Origin: Actinomycetaceae bacterium
GTDB taxonomy: Bacteria; Actinomycetota; Actinomycetes; Actinomycetales; Actinomycetaceae
DNA: 64,000 nt
NCBI GenBank assembly: GCA_030537735.1
Contig: JAUNVG010000004.1
Location: 1-64,000 of the forward strand
Direction: 5' to 3'
Position 1 is the first letter of the stretch, and each line of letters opens with the position of its first letter. The notes below the pieces were generated by a model that did no database searches, was not told the DNA's origin, and worked only from the letters and a program-made list of their open reading frames with translations. Positions 7,451-16,322 of the stretch are shown here, one piece after another. Both the position numbers and the translations under genes were made by a program.

Positions 7451-8338
7451 CTAGCGCTGGCAGCGCGGACACCAAAACAATCTGCGCCCCGCCATCAGTT
7501 GCTCACCGATGCGCCCGCCGCAAAGCAAACACGCGCGCCCACCGCGGTGGTAAACGTAAAAGCGCTGCGCCTCCTCGTCCATGTCGGCGCTCGGATCCGG
7601 ACGATCAGCGTCATCAATGGTGACGATAATCCCTTCCCGTCGCCCCCGCTCCAAGTTCGCCATCAGATCATCCCACAGCGCGCCCAGGCGTTTAGCGGAC
7701 ACGCGAGACCCCGCCCTAAAAGGGTTAATCTCCGTGCGGAATAAACACTCAGCGCGGTAGATATTGCCCGGCCCCGCCACCACCGACTGATCCATCACTA
7801 ACTCCCCCACTGCGCGAGAGCGGCTGCGTACGCTGCAGATGAAACGCTCCCTATCGCCCGGCTGGGGATCTAACGGATCGGGACCGAGCCGGTCAATGAT
7901 CGCTTGTGACTGCGTGGGGTTAAGGATTTCGCAGCGGTTCGGCCCTGAAAGGTCAGCCACCACCGACTCCCCCACCAGGCGCAAACGCACCTGACCGCGC
8001 GGACTTGGCACCTGCTCTTGGTACTGATGCCAACGCCATTTGCCATACAGCCCCAAGTGAATGTGCACCCACAGGGCTGCTTCTTCCCAGAAGGACTCCC
8101 CCGGTGAAGCAGCGTCAGCGGCTGCCACCTGCGATTGGGTAGATGCATTAGATTCAGGTGGCGCAAACCCTAAGAACAAGTGCTTACCGTGAGCTCTGGT
8201 CATAGTTAGAGCTAACCCGTCTAAAAGGTCGGCACCTTCGTTGAACCTGCCCTGCGGGGAGGAAACTTCTAAACTCTGACCGGCAAAAGCTTCACCCAAC
8301 TGAGCTGCCTGTCGGTGGATAACATGTCCTTCTGGCAC
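7451..8338 (-). CDS. nei: Fpg/Nei family DNA glycosylase (endonuclease VIII-like)
   Basis: A 295-residue bifunctional DNA glycosylase/AP lyase for oxidised bases. The mature N-terminus PEGHVIHR gives the catalytic Pro2 and Glu3; PEGH is typical of the Nei branch rather than Fpg (PELPE). The conserved lysine is in HGKHLFL (K52). The helix-two-turn-helix region holds MDQSVVAGPGNIYRAE, and the C-terminal zinc finger carries CLLC...CPRC. The catalytic proline must be residue 2, which fixes the start at GTG 8338 although the open frame continues to 8500. A -10-like TTGAAT lies six bases before that GTG, so the mRNA is probably leaderless. Confidence 0.92.
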   Translation of the reverse strand: MPEGHVIHRQAAQLGEAFAGQSLEVSSPQGRFNEGADLLDGLALTMTRAHGKHLFLGFAPPESNASTQSQVAAADAASPGESFWEEAALWVHIHLGLYGKWRWHQYQEQVPSPRGQVRLRLVGESVVADLSGPNRCEILNPTQSQAIIDRLGPDPLDPQPGDRERFICSVRSRSRAVGELVMDQSVVAGPGNIYRAECLFRTEINPFRAGSRVSAKRLGALWDDLMANLERGRREGIIVTIDDADRPDPSADMDEEAQRFYVYHRGGRACLLCGGRIGEQLMAGRRLFWCPRCQR

Positions 8339-8344
8339 GATCCC

Positions 8345-8350
8345 ATTCAA
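8345..8350 (-). promoter_or_regulatory. -10 box of leaderless nei
   Basis: On the minus strand TTGAAT is followed by six bases and the GTG start. No ribosome binding site is seen. Confidence 0.4.
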
Positions 8351-8380
8351 CCAAGCCCACCACGGCAGCGCCAATTTAGG

Positions 8381-8386
8381 CACAAT
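8381..8386 (+). promoter_or_regulatory. -10 box of the GH13 gene
   Basis: CACAAT is followed by six bases and the ATG at 8393. The AGGAG in the spacer is too close to the ATG to be a normal ribosome binding site, so leaderless initiation is favoured. It is back to back with the nei promoter, within 54 bases between the two start codons. Confidence 0.45.
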
Positions 8387-8392
8387 AGGAGT

Positions 8393-9691
8393 ATGAGTAA
8401 AAACGAAAATAAAATTTCCATGTGGCATATCTACCCGCTGGGAGCCCTCGATGATGATCGCACCCTGGCGGACCTGGTGCCCTGGTTGGACTACGCCCAA
8501 GAACTAGGGTGCAATGCCATCGCTTTGGGACCGATATTCTTATCTTCCACCCACGGTTACGACACCCTAGACCACTACCAGATCGACCCGCGGCTGGGAA
8601 CTAGGGACGACTTCGATAGATTTCTTCAAGCGGCGCACTCACGCGATATGAAAGTTATCCTCGATGGGGTTTTCAACCACGTAGGAAGAAACCACCCGGC
8701 AGTAGTGCAAGCACGTAAGGAGGGGGCGGACTCGTCCTCGCCGTGGAAAATGAAAGCCGACTATTCGCCGTTAAAACGCGGGGAAGAACCCTACTGGTAC
8801 TACTTCGAAGGTCATGACACGCTCATCACTTTGGATCACACTGACCACGGCACTCGCAACGCCATAACCCAGGTCATGAACTACTGGTTGGAAGCAGGTA
8901 TTGACGGGTGGCGACTGGACGCGGCCTACGCCCTCGAACCTGAACACTGGGCGCAGATACTTCAACCTGTGCGCCAGCGTTTCCCCCACGCATGGATTGT
9001 GGCTGAAGTAATACACGGCGAATACGCGCAGATGGCGAAGCTGGCAGGGTGGGATTCGCTCACTCAATACGAACTGTGGAAAGCCATTTGGTCCAGTTTG
9101 AATGACGCCAACTTCTTCGAACTCGATTGGACTTTGAAGCGCCACGGTGAACTCTGCCAAGACCTATTGCCAATGACGTTTATCTCTAACCACGACGTCA
9201 CCCGCATCGCCAGTAAACTCGACTGTGAAGACCACGTGGGGTTGGCGGTGGCGCTACTAGCCACTTTGCCGGGACAGGTAAGTGTCTACTACGGGGACGA
9301 AGTCGGTTTTAGCGGCGTGAAAGAAGACCGCCCCGGTGGTGACGACGCGGTGCGCCAAGCGTTACCTGCCACGCCCGAGCAGATGCGCACCAATGACCGC
9401 GCCCAGCGGTACTGGCACTGGTATGCCTCCTTGCTCTACTTGCGCCGCACCCACCCATGGCTGCAAAGTGCTTCCATCAGCGTGGAACATTTGGACCACA
9501 CCATTTTGCGCTACCGCTGCAGCGGTGAGAATGACTCTTTAGTGGTGGTTCTAAATGCCGGCAACGACCCGTTCAGTCGTAGCGAGTCCTTCCTCTGTGA
9601 CATCGGTGAAGTACTCGCGGGCCAGTTCGATGCCAGCGAGGACGGTGAGGTGCTGCGCGCCAACGCCTACCTCATCGGGCGCACTGCCTAA
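8393..9691 (+). CDS. Intracellular GH13 alpha-amylase family glucosidase
   Basis: A 432-residue glycoside hydrolase family 13 enzyme without signal peptide. The four conserved regions are visible: DGVFNHVG (91-98), GWRLDAA (nucleophile D176), VAEV (acid E205) and ISNHD (D268). Residue count and the absence of an N-terminal starch-binding domain suggest a compact cytoplasmic maltodextrin or trehalose/sucrose-type hydrolase such as a neopullulanase-like enzyme; the precise specificity is open. The start is placed at ATG 8393, the point where family similarity begins (the frame opens at 8315). The gene converges with an aldose-1-epimerase-like gene six bases away, which is consistent with sugar metabolism. 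Confidence 0.85.
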   Translation: MSKNENKISMWHIYPLGALDDDRTLADLVPWLDYAQELGCNAIALGPIFLSSTHGYDTLDHYQIDPRLGTRDDFDRFLQAAHSRDMKVILDGVFNHVGRNHPAVVQARKEGADSSSPWKMKADYSPLKRGEEPYWYYFEGHDTLITLDHTDHGTRNAITQVMNYWLEAGIDGWRLDAAYALEPEHWAQILQPVRQRFPHAWIVAEVIHGEYAQMAKLAGWDSLTQYELWKAIWSSLNDANFFELDWTLKRHGELCQDLLPMTFISNHDVTRIASKLDCEDHVGLAVALLATLPGQVSVYYGDEVGFSGVKEDRPGGDDAVRQALPATPEQMRTNDRAQRYWHWYASLLYLRRTHPWLQSASISVEHLDHTILRYRCSGENDSLVVVLNAGNDPFSRSESFLCDIGEVLAGQFDASEDGEVLRANAYLIGRTA

Positions 9692-9697
9692 GTGAAA

Positions 9698-10696
9698 CTA
9701 GGCTGGCGTCGGGGTGTGGCGAATCGTCACCGTCAGGTCGCGACTAGAGCCGGGTTTAAGGGCCAGTACCTGCCCGCACTCGGGCCGGTTGTAGGCATCG
9801 GTCATGCACTGGCAATACTCCACTGCCACTGACTGCCCCGGTCGATCGTGTAAACATTCGCCGGTGAAAATGTGGAAAATGCCCACTCCGGTGGAAAGCG
9901 GGTTACCACTTAAAGCGGTTACTTCCGTAACCGCACCGCTAGCGTGATGCAAAGTGGCGGTAGTTTGGGCTCGCTGCCCCGGGCGCATAGTCAGGTCCGT
10001 GAACGCGGTGTCGAGCGCCTGGGTCAGATCTACCCGCGCATACCCCGAATCGGAGTCGAAACCGCCGTAGGGTTCGAAAGCGGCTTCGCCCGGTAGCGGT
10101 ATCAGGGCTTCGTCGGTTACCACCTGGGTGCGCGCCGGCAAACTGACATACGCCCCTTCCCTGCCTCCATCTAGTTTGATGTAAGGATGCCACCCCAACG
10201 CCACCGGAGCCACGCCGGTACCGTCATTGCTGCAGTTCATGCGCATGTGTAGCTGCCACGAATGCAGGTCTTGTTCTAAGCGGTATTCCACCGTCACTGT
10301 CAGTGGCTGCGGGTAGGCTTCGCTTTCCACGCGCGCACTCAGCACCACCGTGTCGCCCTCGCAGCGCACCAGGGTGAATTCTTCTTTCGCCACCAGGCCG
10401 TGGAGTGCTTGACGCACCCCGTCTTCATCTGGGCCACAATCGTAGGTGCGTCCCTCGTGAGTGTACGTGGCTTGGCGAATACGGTTCGACCAGGGAGCCA
10501 GTAGCGCCCCGCGGTAGCCATCGAAAGCTTCTAACTCAGCCTGCGATTGATACCCGTCGAGGACGTCCACCGCACCGGCGTGGTTACCGCTGGCATCCTC
10601 GGTGGGTACCGTCCATTTCGTCACCACCGCACCGCGTGAGGCGATGGTGGCTTTGGAGCCGTTGGCTTCAATCGTGAAGTATTCGAACCCGCTCAT
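9698..10696 (-). CDS. Aldose 1-epimerase-like protein
   Basis: A 332-residue member of the galactose mutarotase superfamily (beta-sandwich fold). It begins with SKATIASRGAVVTKWTV, and has the substrate-arginine motif LLAPWSNRIRQATY, the segment LHGLVAKEEF that aligns with the first catalytic His, and LGWHPYIKL with the second. These enzymes interconvert alpha and beta anomers of hexoses. AGGAAGG precedes the ATG. It is convergent with the GH13 gene and lies just downstream of leuS's 3' end region, reading the same way as leuS but starting after it. Confidence 0.85.
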   Translation of the reverse strand: MSGFEYFTIEANGSKATIASRGAVVTKWTVPTEDASGNHAGAVDVLDGYQSQAELEAFDGYRGALLAPWSNRIRQATYTHEGRTYDCGPDEDGVRQALHGLVAKEEFTLVRCEGDTVVLSARVESEAYPQPLTVTVEYRLEQDLHSWQLHMRMNCSNDGTGVAPVALGWHPYIKLDGGREGAYVSLPARTQVVTDEALIPLPGEAAFEPYGGFDSDSGYARVDLTQALDTAFTDLTMRPGQRAQTTATLHHASGAVTEVTALSGNPLSTGVGIFHIFTGECLHDRPGQSVAVEYCQCMTDAYNRPECGQVLALKPGSSRDLTVTIRHTPTPA

Positions 10697-10768
10697 ACCC
10701 GAGCCTTCCTACCTTGACCCGTTTACTTGACCTTCAACTGCCCCGGGCGGCGAAGGTTTGGCACTAAT

Positions 10769-13657
10769 TTAGCGCGGTACCACGATGGATACTAGTTTTG
10801 GAGCTCGCACGATAACCTTCAAAGGCTCACGCCCGCCCAAGGCTTTCTGCGCTGCTTCGGTGTTCAAGGCCAAGGCAGCCAGCTCGTCCTCGTCAATGGA
10901 AGGAGCCACTTCCAGGCGAGCACGCACTTTACCTTGGATCTGCACCACGCAAGTAACTGCGTCTTCTTCCAGGAGCGAGTCATCTTCCACTACCGGGAAC
11001 GGGTGGCGTTGCAAGGATTCCTCGTGTCCTAAACGCTGCCACAGTTCCTCACAAATATGTGGAGCCATCGGAGCTAGCATCAGCACCATCGGTTCGATCG
11101 CTTCACGCGGCACCCGATCCAGACCGGTTAGGTGGTTGTTGAGAACGATCAACCTTGCGGCTGCGGTATTCATACGCAAGTGAGTGTATTCTTCGGTTAC
11201 CTCGGCGATGGTGCGGGCAACCAGCTTACGGGTCTGCAGGTCTGCAGGCTCATCCGTAACGGTGAGCTCCCCCGTTACCTCATCTACTGCGTTGCGCCAC
11301 AGGCGCTGCAGGAACCGGAAGGAACCGGAAATGGTACGGGTCTCCCACGGGCGGGATACTTCCAGCGGTCCCATTGACATTTCGAATAGGCGGAAGGTGT
11401 CAGCCCCGTAGGAATCGCACATTTCGTCGGGGGTGACGGAGTTCTTCAGGGACTTACCCATCTTGCCGTATTCCTGGGTGACGGGCTGGCCTTGGTAGGT
11501 GAAGCCCTCTTCTGGGGATCCTTCAACTTCGTCTGCGGGCACGTACTGGCCGCGTGAATCCATGTAGGCGTAGGCCTGAATGTAGCCTTGGTTATAGAGC
11601 TTGTGGAAGGGCTCGGAGGAGGACAGGTACCCCAGGTCGTGCAGGACCTTGTGCCAAAAACGCGCGTACAGCAGGTGCAGGACGGTGTGTTCCATTCCGC
11701 CCACGTACAGGTCGGTGCCTCCGGACTGCCCGGGTTGGCGCGGGCCCATCCAGTACTCTTCGTTGACCGGATCCACCATGCACTGGCTTTCGCCCGGGTC
11801 AATGTAGCGGATTTCGTACCAGCACGACCCCGCCCAGTTAGGCATGGTGTTGGTATCGCGATAGTAGGTTTTAACTCCATCTCCCAGGTCGAGTTCTACC
11901 TTCGTCCAGTAGTCAGCCCGTCCCAGTGCAGCCTCCGGTTTAGAGTTCGCGTCGTCGGCTTCGAAGGTGCGCGGCCGGAAGTCATCTACCTCAGGCAAGG
12001 TAAGGGGCAGCATCGATTCGGGGATGGCGTGGACGCGGCCGTCCTCGTCGTAAACCACGGGGAAAGGCTCCCCCCAGTAGCGTTGACGGGAGAACAGCCA
12101 GTCACGCAGTCGGTAGGTGGTGCGAGCCGTGCCGATGCCGCGCTCTTCCAGCCAAGCGGTGATGGCAGCAATGGCTTCGCCCTTATTCATCCCATTTAAG
12201 TCAATGGAATCATTGGCGGAGTTCATGATCACCCCGTCCCCGGTCCACGCTCCATCTTCGTGGGTTTCATCGGGAGTAATGGTGGTGATGATGTCAATGT
12301 TGAAAGCTTTCGCGAAGTCCCAGTCGCGTTCGTCGTGTGCCGGTACCGCCATAATGGCTCCGGTACCGTACCCCATGAGGACGTAGTCAGCGATGAAAAC
12401 GGGCACGCGCGCACCATTTACGGGGTTGGTTCCGAAGATCCCGGTGAACACCCCGGTCTTCTCCGTTCCTTCCGCCAGGCGTTCCATCTCAGTGCGTTTA
12501 CCCGCCCACTTTCGGTAGGCATCCACTGCCTCGGTGGGAGTGTCGTACCCGCCGGTCCACTCCTTTCGAGTGCCTTCTGGCCACTGTGCTGGCACCGTTA
12601 GGGTACCTGCTTGCCCGTCTCCCACCAGTGGGTGTTCCGGGGCGACCACCATGAATGTTGCTCCGAAGAGGGTGTCGGGGCGGGTGGTGAACACCTGGAG
12701 TTCTTCCAGTTCAGTGCCCTGCCCGTTTTCCACTTCAAAACGCACCTGCGCACCCTGGGATCGGCCGATCCAGTTGCGCTGCTGGGAGATAACTTTCTCC
12801 GGCCAATCAAGGATGTCAAGGTCATCAACCAGGCGTTTACCGTAGGCAGTGATACGCATCATCCACTGACGCAGCCGGGTTTTAAACACCGGGTAGTTGC
12901 CACGTTCTGATCGCCCTTCGTTGGTGACCTCTTCATCGGCAAGTACGGTTCCCAACCCGGGACACCAGTTAACGGGCGCTTCCGCCAGGTACGCCAAGCG
13001 GTAGGAATCCACCAGGTCGGCGCGTTCGTCCTCGTTCATTTCCGCCCACGGTTTTTCCCCAGTCGGTCGCGTTCCGTCCTCGAACTGCGCAATCAACTGG
13101 CTAATGGGACGAGCTGCGCCGCGCCCACCATCGGGACGCTGCGCATCCTCATCGTAGTAGGAGTTGAAGATCTGTAGGAAGATCCACTGGGTCCACTTCA
13201 CGTACTCTTCGTCCGTGGTCGCCAGGTGGCGGCGCTCATCGTGTGACAGGCCAATGCGCTTTAACTGTTTAGAGATATTTGCAATATTGTTTTCCGTGGT
13301 AATGCGCGGATGCTGCCCGGTTTGAATGGCGTACTGCTCTGCGGGCAGACCGAAGGCATCAAACCCAATGGTGTAAAGCACGTTCTTTCCCTGCATACGC
13401 TGGTAGCGAGCCACCACGTCGGTGGCAATGTAGCCCAGCGGGTGCCCCACGTGCAGGCCCGAACCCGACGGGTAGGGGAACATGTCGAGCAGGAAGTACG
13501 GAGGCAGCTCACTGCGCGGGCCACTGAGTTCCCCAGCGGGGTTGTGCGCGTGATAGATCCCGGTTTCTTTCCAGGTTTTTTGCCAGCGACTTTCGATTTC
13601 ACCGGCCAGGGCCGCATCGTAGCGATACGGGGTTTCGCGGCTGGTGTCATTGCTCAT
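10769..13657 (-). CDS. leuS: Leucyl-tRNA synthetase
   Basis: A 962-residue class I synthetase that charges tRNA-Leu. The HIGH motif appears as GLHVGHPLGY near residue 70, and KMSKS as KMGKSLKN near residue 650. The large editing (CP1) domain with the T-rich segment VFTTRPDTLFGATF is present, as are the zinc/LeuRS insert region around CWYEIRYIDP and the C-terminal anticodon-binding domain. The length matches the long actinobacterial form. AAGGA sits eight bases before the ATG. The 228 bases upstream hold a strong hairpin described separately. Confidence 0.97.
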   Translation of the reverse strand: MSNDTSRETPYRYDAALAGEIESRWQKTWKETGIYHAHNPAGELSGPRSELPPYFLLDMFPYPSGSGLHVGHPLGYIATDVVARYQRMQGKNVLYTIGFDAFGLPAEQYAIQTGQHPRITTENNIANISKQLKRIGLSHDERRHLATTDEEYVKWTQWIFLQIFNSYYDEDAQRPDGGRGAARPISQLIAQFEDGTRPTGEKPWAEMNEDERADLVDSYRLAYLAEAPVNWCPGLGTVLADEEVTNEGRSERGNYPVFKTRLRQWMMRITAYGKRLVDDLDILDWPEKVISQQRNWIGRSQGAQVRFEVENGQGTELEELQVFTTRPDTLFGATFMVVAPEHPLVGDGQAGTLTVPAQWPEGTRKEWTGGYDTPTEAVDAYRKWAGKRTEMERLAEGTEKTGVFTGIFGTNPVNGARVPVFIADYVLMGYGTGAIMAVPAHDERDWDFAKAFNIDIITTITPDETHEDGAWTGDGVIMNSANDSIDLNGMNKGEAIAAITAWLEERGIGTARTTYRLRDWLFSRQRYWGEPFPVVYDEDGRVHAIPESMLPLTLPEVDDFRPRTFEADDANSKPEAALGRADYWTKVELDLGDGVKTYYRDTNTMPNWAGSCWYEIRYIDPGESQCMVDPVNEEYWMGPRQPGQSGGTDLYVGGMEHTVLHLLYARFWHKVLHDLGYLSSSEPFHKLYNQGYIQAYAYMDSRGQYVPADEVEGSPEEGFTYQGQPVTQEYGKMGKSLKNSVTPDEMCDSYGADTFRLFEMSMGPLEVSRPWETRTISGSFRFLQRLWRNAVDEVTGELTVTDEPADLQTRKLVARTIAEVTEEYTHLRMNTAAARLIVLNNHLTGLDRVPREAIEPMVLMLAPMAPHICEELWQRLGHEESLQRHPFPVVEDDSLLEEDAVTCVVQIQGKVRARLEVAPSIDEDELAALALNTEAAQKALGGREPLKVIVRAPKLVSIVVPR

Positions 13658-13741
13658 TTTTGCGTCCTTACTGCAGGCAGTTAGTGGCTTAAATACACCG
13701 CCTCCAGCAAGTCGCGCTGGGGCGGAGTTTTCACCCTGCCA

Positions 13742-13774
13742 GATTACCTCATGCTCACCTGCGTGTAGGTAATC
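13742..13774 (-). promoter_or_regulatory. Hairpin in the leuS upstream region
   Basis: GATTACCT-CATGC pairs with GCGTG-T-AGGTAATC, 13 bp with one bulge and a six-base loop, 85 bases before leuS. It may act in the leader RNA or as an operator. A second small repeat CTAGGG/CCCTAG lies at 13792-13809. No T-box signature is present, so the mechanism is unknown. Confidence 0.35.
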
Positions 13775-13840
13775 GTCCAGGGAACGGAAACCTAGGGTTT
13801 TCCCCCTAGTTCAGATTCTTCCTTGCGGTAGGTAAAACAA

Positions 13841-13870
13841 GTGGCCGGCAGCGTAAATGCTGCCGGCCAC
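13841..13870 (-). terminator. Intrinsic terminator of dps
   Basis: A perfect 12-bp stem, GTGGCCGGCAGC (13841-13852) with 13859-13870, has a six-base loop and is followed on the minus strand by TTGTTTTACC. It lies 15 bases after the dps stop. Confidence 0.85.
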
Positions 13871-13885
13871 CGGAAAGTGCTGGGA

Positions 13886-14332
13886 TTACTGCGTGGCTGC
13901 GCGCAGGAACCAGGCCTGCTGTTCCAGTCCACCAATAATGCCGATTAGCAGGTCACCGCTGACGGGGTCTGCGTCATCAACATCAGGCAGGGCCTGGCGC
14001 ATCTTGTCGCAAACCACCTGGATCTTTTCAGCCATCTGCAGGTAGGTCTTATCTACCGGCAGGTCGCCACCGTCGATGTCATCAATGGACTTGGTGCGAG
14101 CCACCGTTGCGGCGCGCCCGTCGGGGTTTCCTCCCAAGGTAGCCAGACGTTCAGCTACCTCATCCAGGTCGGTGCGAACCAGGGCCACTACTTCATCCAG
14201 GGCCAGGTGCAGCGAACGGAAGCGGTCTCCCTTAATGTTCCAGTGCGCCTGCTTGCACTGCAGTTCCAGTGCGATTAGGTCAACTAGCGCCTGCTGCAGA
14301 GCATCTCCAACAGCGCCTTCAGCCTTCACCAT
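13886..14332 (-). CDS. dps: Dps family ferritin-like DNA-binding/iron storage protein
   Basis: A 148-residue Dps protein that stores iron using hydrogen peroxide and protects DNA as a dodecamer. The inter-subunit ferroxidase ligands are visible: H30 in QAHWNIKG, H42 in RSLHLALDE, and D57 and E61 in DLDEVAER. The start at ATG 14332 is chosen because AAGGAG lies six bases before it; the frame opens much further upstream (14692), into sequence overlapping the divergent HIT gene. It stands alone with its own terminator. Confidence 0.93.
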   Translation of the reverse strand: MVKAEGAVGDALQQALVDLIALELQCKQAHWNIKGDRFRSLHLALDEVVALVRTDLDEVAERLATLGGNPDGRAATVARTKSIDDIDGGDLPVDKTYLQMAEKIQVVCDKMRQALPDVDDADPVSGDLLIGIIGGLEQQAWFLRAATQ

Positions 14333-14501
14333 ATGCATCTCCTTACATTTGTTCTCGGAACCACTCGCTGCCCATCTTTCATTCCCGTTTGGGGCGATAG
14401 GCACCGGTGTTTGTTTACCCTGCCAGCTTATCTCAGACCGCGGACAACTGCCTGTTGACCAGGCGTCGTGCGATAACCCACCTCTTAGTGTGAATGTGGG
14501 G

Positions 14502-14507
14502 CACAAT
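14502..14507 (+). promoter_or_regulatory. -10 box of the leaderless HIT gene
   Basis: CACAAT is followed by six bases and the ATG at 14514, without a ribosome binding site. Confidence 0.45.
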
Positions 14508-14513
14508 GGTTCT

Positions 14514-14957
14514 ATGACCGTATTTTCACGCATAATCGAAGGTTCCATTCCCGGCCGCTTCGTGTGGGCTGATGACGTTTGTGTCGTCTTCGCCACCATC
14601 GAACCGGTTCGCCCCGGCCACGTCCTCGTCGTTCCCCGCCAAGAAGTTCCCGCCTGGACCGGTCTTTCCAGTGAAGTAGCCGCCCACCTCATGGCAGTGG
14701 CGCAGATCGTGGGGCGCGCTCAACTGGAAGTTTTCGAATGCGAACGCATCGGACTAACCATTGCTGGGTTCGAAGTTCCCCACACTCACCTGCATGTAAT
14801 CCCGCTACGTTCGGAAGCTGACCTGAGTTTATCCAACGCCCAGTCTGTGTCCGAACACATTTTAGAATCAACCATGTCAGCGTTGCGTTCGCAGTTAGAC
14901 AAGGACGGTCACGGCGACAACGTGCCGGTAACCATCGATTCTCCCGACTTGGATTAA
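14514..14957 (+). CDS. HIT family nucleotide hydrolase
   Basis: A 147-residue histidine-triad protein with H90-x-H92-x-H94 in the block VPHTHLHVIPL and the N-terminal helix start SRIIEGSIPGRFVW. HIT proteins hydrolyse nucleoside phosphoramidates or dinucleotides. The frame is open from 14076, but that part runs antisense to dps; the start at 14514 fits both the family's N-terminus and the upstream -10 box. Confidence 0.9.
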   Translation: MTVFSRIIEGSIPGRFVWADDVCVVFATIEPVRPGHVLVVPRQEVPAWTGLSSEVAAHLMAVAQIVGRAQLEVFECERIGLTIAGFEVPHTHLHVIPLRSEADLSLSNAQSVSEHILESTMSALRSQLDKDGHGDNVPVTIDSPDLD

Positions 14958-15007
14958 CCGCGAGTGCCAGTCGCGCCCACTATTCGCGGCTGCTTCCACC
15001 GTTTCAC

Positions 15008-15028
15008 GCCGGGCACTTGCTGCCCGGC
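15008..15028. terminator. Stem-loop between the HIT and DtxR genes
   Basis: GCCGGGCA (15008-15015) pairs perfectly with TGCCCGGC (15021-15028) around a five-base loop. It sits between converging genes, so it probably ends transcription, although neither side has a strong T tract. Confidence 0.5.
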
Positions 15029-15030
15029 GA

Positions 15031-15708
15031 CTACTTATCGCGGCTGACCACGCGCACTGAGGCTGCTAGGTGCTCTGCCAGGTCCAGTTGTTTGCCGTCT
15101 ACTTCCACCGTCACAATGCCGGTGTCGGCGATCCTTTCAACCACCGTCACCCATGCCGATGGAACCAGTCCGCGCGATTCGAAGTACCGCAAGACCGCCG
15201 GTTCGGCGTCGCGTATGCGGGCTATCTGGTAGCGAGTGCCCACTTCGACTTCTTCCAGGCTCACCGGCTTTGGTTCCAGCAGGGAGCCGTCTGCGGCCGG
15301 TATGGGATCCCCGTGCGGGTCGAGCGCCGGGTACCCCAGGGCTTTGTCAATGCGGTCAATGAACCTATCTGATACCGCGTGTTCTAGTTCTTCTGCTTCT
15401 TCGTGGATTTCATCCCAGGAAAAACCCAAGTACCTGTACAGGAAGGTTTCTAGGATGCGGTGGCGGCGCACCATGCGGACAGCTTCGGCTCGTCCTTCTT
15501 CCGTTAGCCGCACCCGTTGGTAGGGTTGGTGGTCAACCAGCCCAGCTTCACGCAGCCGGCGAACGTTTTCCGAAGCGGTGGAGGGAACCACTCCCATGAG
15601 GTGGGCTAGGTCGCTTACCCCGATCCCGTCCTCGTCCCATTCAGCTGCGGAGTAGATGGCGCGTAGGTAGTCTTCGCCGACTATGGTGAGGTCTTTTCTG
15701 GCTTTCAC
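15031..15708 (-). CDS. DtxR/MntR family metal-dependent transcriptional repressor
   Basis: A 225-residue repressor with the DtxR layout: winged helix (about 5-75, recognition helix around STASENVRRLREAG), dimerisation and metal-binding helices (76-145), and a C-terminal SH3-like domain. Metal-site residues differ from iron sensors. The position of DtxR Met10 is Asp (D13 in GEDYLRAIY) and that of Cys102 is Glu (E106 in HEEAEELEH), while E109 and H110 are kept. Asp/Glu at these places is typical of manganese-sensing MntR, so Mn is inferred as co-repressor. The GTG start at 15708 overlaps the VKOR stop as GTGA, with GGAG seven bases upstream. Confidence 0.87.
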   Translation of the reverse strand: MKARKDLTIVGEDYLRAIYSAAEWDEDGIGVSDLAHLMGVVPSTASENVRRLREAGLVDHQPYQRVRLTEEGRAEAVRMVRRHRILETFLYRYLGFSWDEIHEEAEELEHAVSDRFIDRIDKALGYPALDPHGDPIPAADGSLLEPKPVSLEEVEVGTRYQIARIRDAEPAVLRYFESRGLVPSAWVTVVERIADTGIVTVEVDGKQLDLAEHLAASVRVVSRDK

Positions 15709-16322
15709 AAGCTGGCTCCGATCTGCTCTTGCATGCTGAGGATTACTACGATTGCTACCGCCAGGTGAAGAACCAATGCGTATGCCCAGGTGTGTTTCAT
15801 TAGTAGTTCTGCGGTGGGTGGTTGTTTCCATGCTACCCAGGCGGCGGGGATGAGGACGGATGCGGCGAAGAAGGTAGCGGACCATACTAGTAGGCAGTAT
15901 GGGCATAAGGTTCCGAAGGTGACAACGGAGTGGTAGAGGAACCAGATTACGAAGATGATTCCCCCCAGTGATGCGATTCCCCCTAGGATCCACAGCGGGC
16001 GCGGCAGAGCTCGCAACATGGCGACTGTGGCGAAGACCATCAGCGCGGCAAAGGCCACTATCCCAAGGATGGAGTTGGGGATTCCCAGGAAATGGGCTTG
16101 TTTACTCATAAGCGAGGCACCGCAGCCGATGAGGGCGTTCACGTCGCATTCGAGGGCGGCACTGGGGTCCACCACGTGTGCTCGTTCCGTGAGTAGTAGC
16201 TTGATGGAGGCTCCCGCCCCGAGTATCGCTGCCAACCACAAGATGAAGGCATTTATCTTCCCCACAGCCATTTGCTTGTCGAGCTGGAGTCGCCGATTTC
16301 CCGGCTTACCTGTAGCTGACAT
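15705..16322 (-). CDS. Vitamin K epoxide reductase (VKOR) family membrane protein
   Basis: A 205-residue VKOR homologue that would pass electrons from a periplasm-side thiol oxidase to quinone, sustaining disulfide formation in exported proteins. It has the loop cysteine pair C59 and C67 (ALECDVNALIGC) and the active-site CPYC (140-143), with about five hydrophobic segments. The start ATG at 16322 is chosen for AAAGGA eight bases upstream; the frame opens at 16397. The usual partner, a DsbA-like protein, is not next to it. It is translationally coupled to the DtxR-type repressor. Confidence 0.88.
   Translation of the reverse strand: MSATGKPGNRRLQLDKQMAVGKINAFILWLAAILGAGASIKLLLTERAHVVDPSAALECDVNALIGCGASLMSKQAHFLGIPNSILGIVAFAALMVFATVAMLRALPRPLWILGGIASLGGIIFVIWFLYHSVVTFGTLCPYCLLVWSATFFAASVLIPAAWVAWKQPPTAELLMKHTWAYALVLHLAVAIVVILSMQEQIGASL

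Noticed and set aside
11588-12199. Plus-strand 203-codon frame inside leuS
   Set aside because: It is antisense to conserved leuS codons and has no recognisable protein features.
14076-14513. N-terminal extension of the HIT protein
   Set aside because: This stretch is antisense to dps and reads as low-quality sequence; the -10 box and the family start support 14514.
13886-14692. Long 268-residue version of Dps
   Set aside because: The extra 120 residues run antisense to the HIT gene and its promoter and lack Dps similarity; a good ribosome binding site marks the shorter start.
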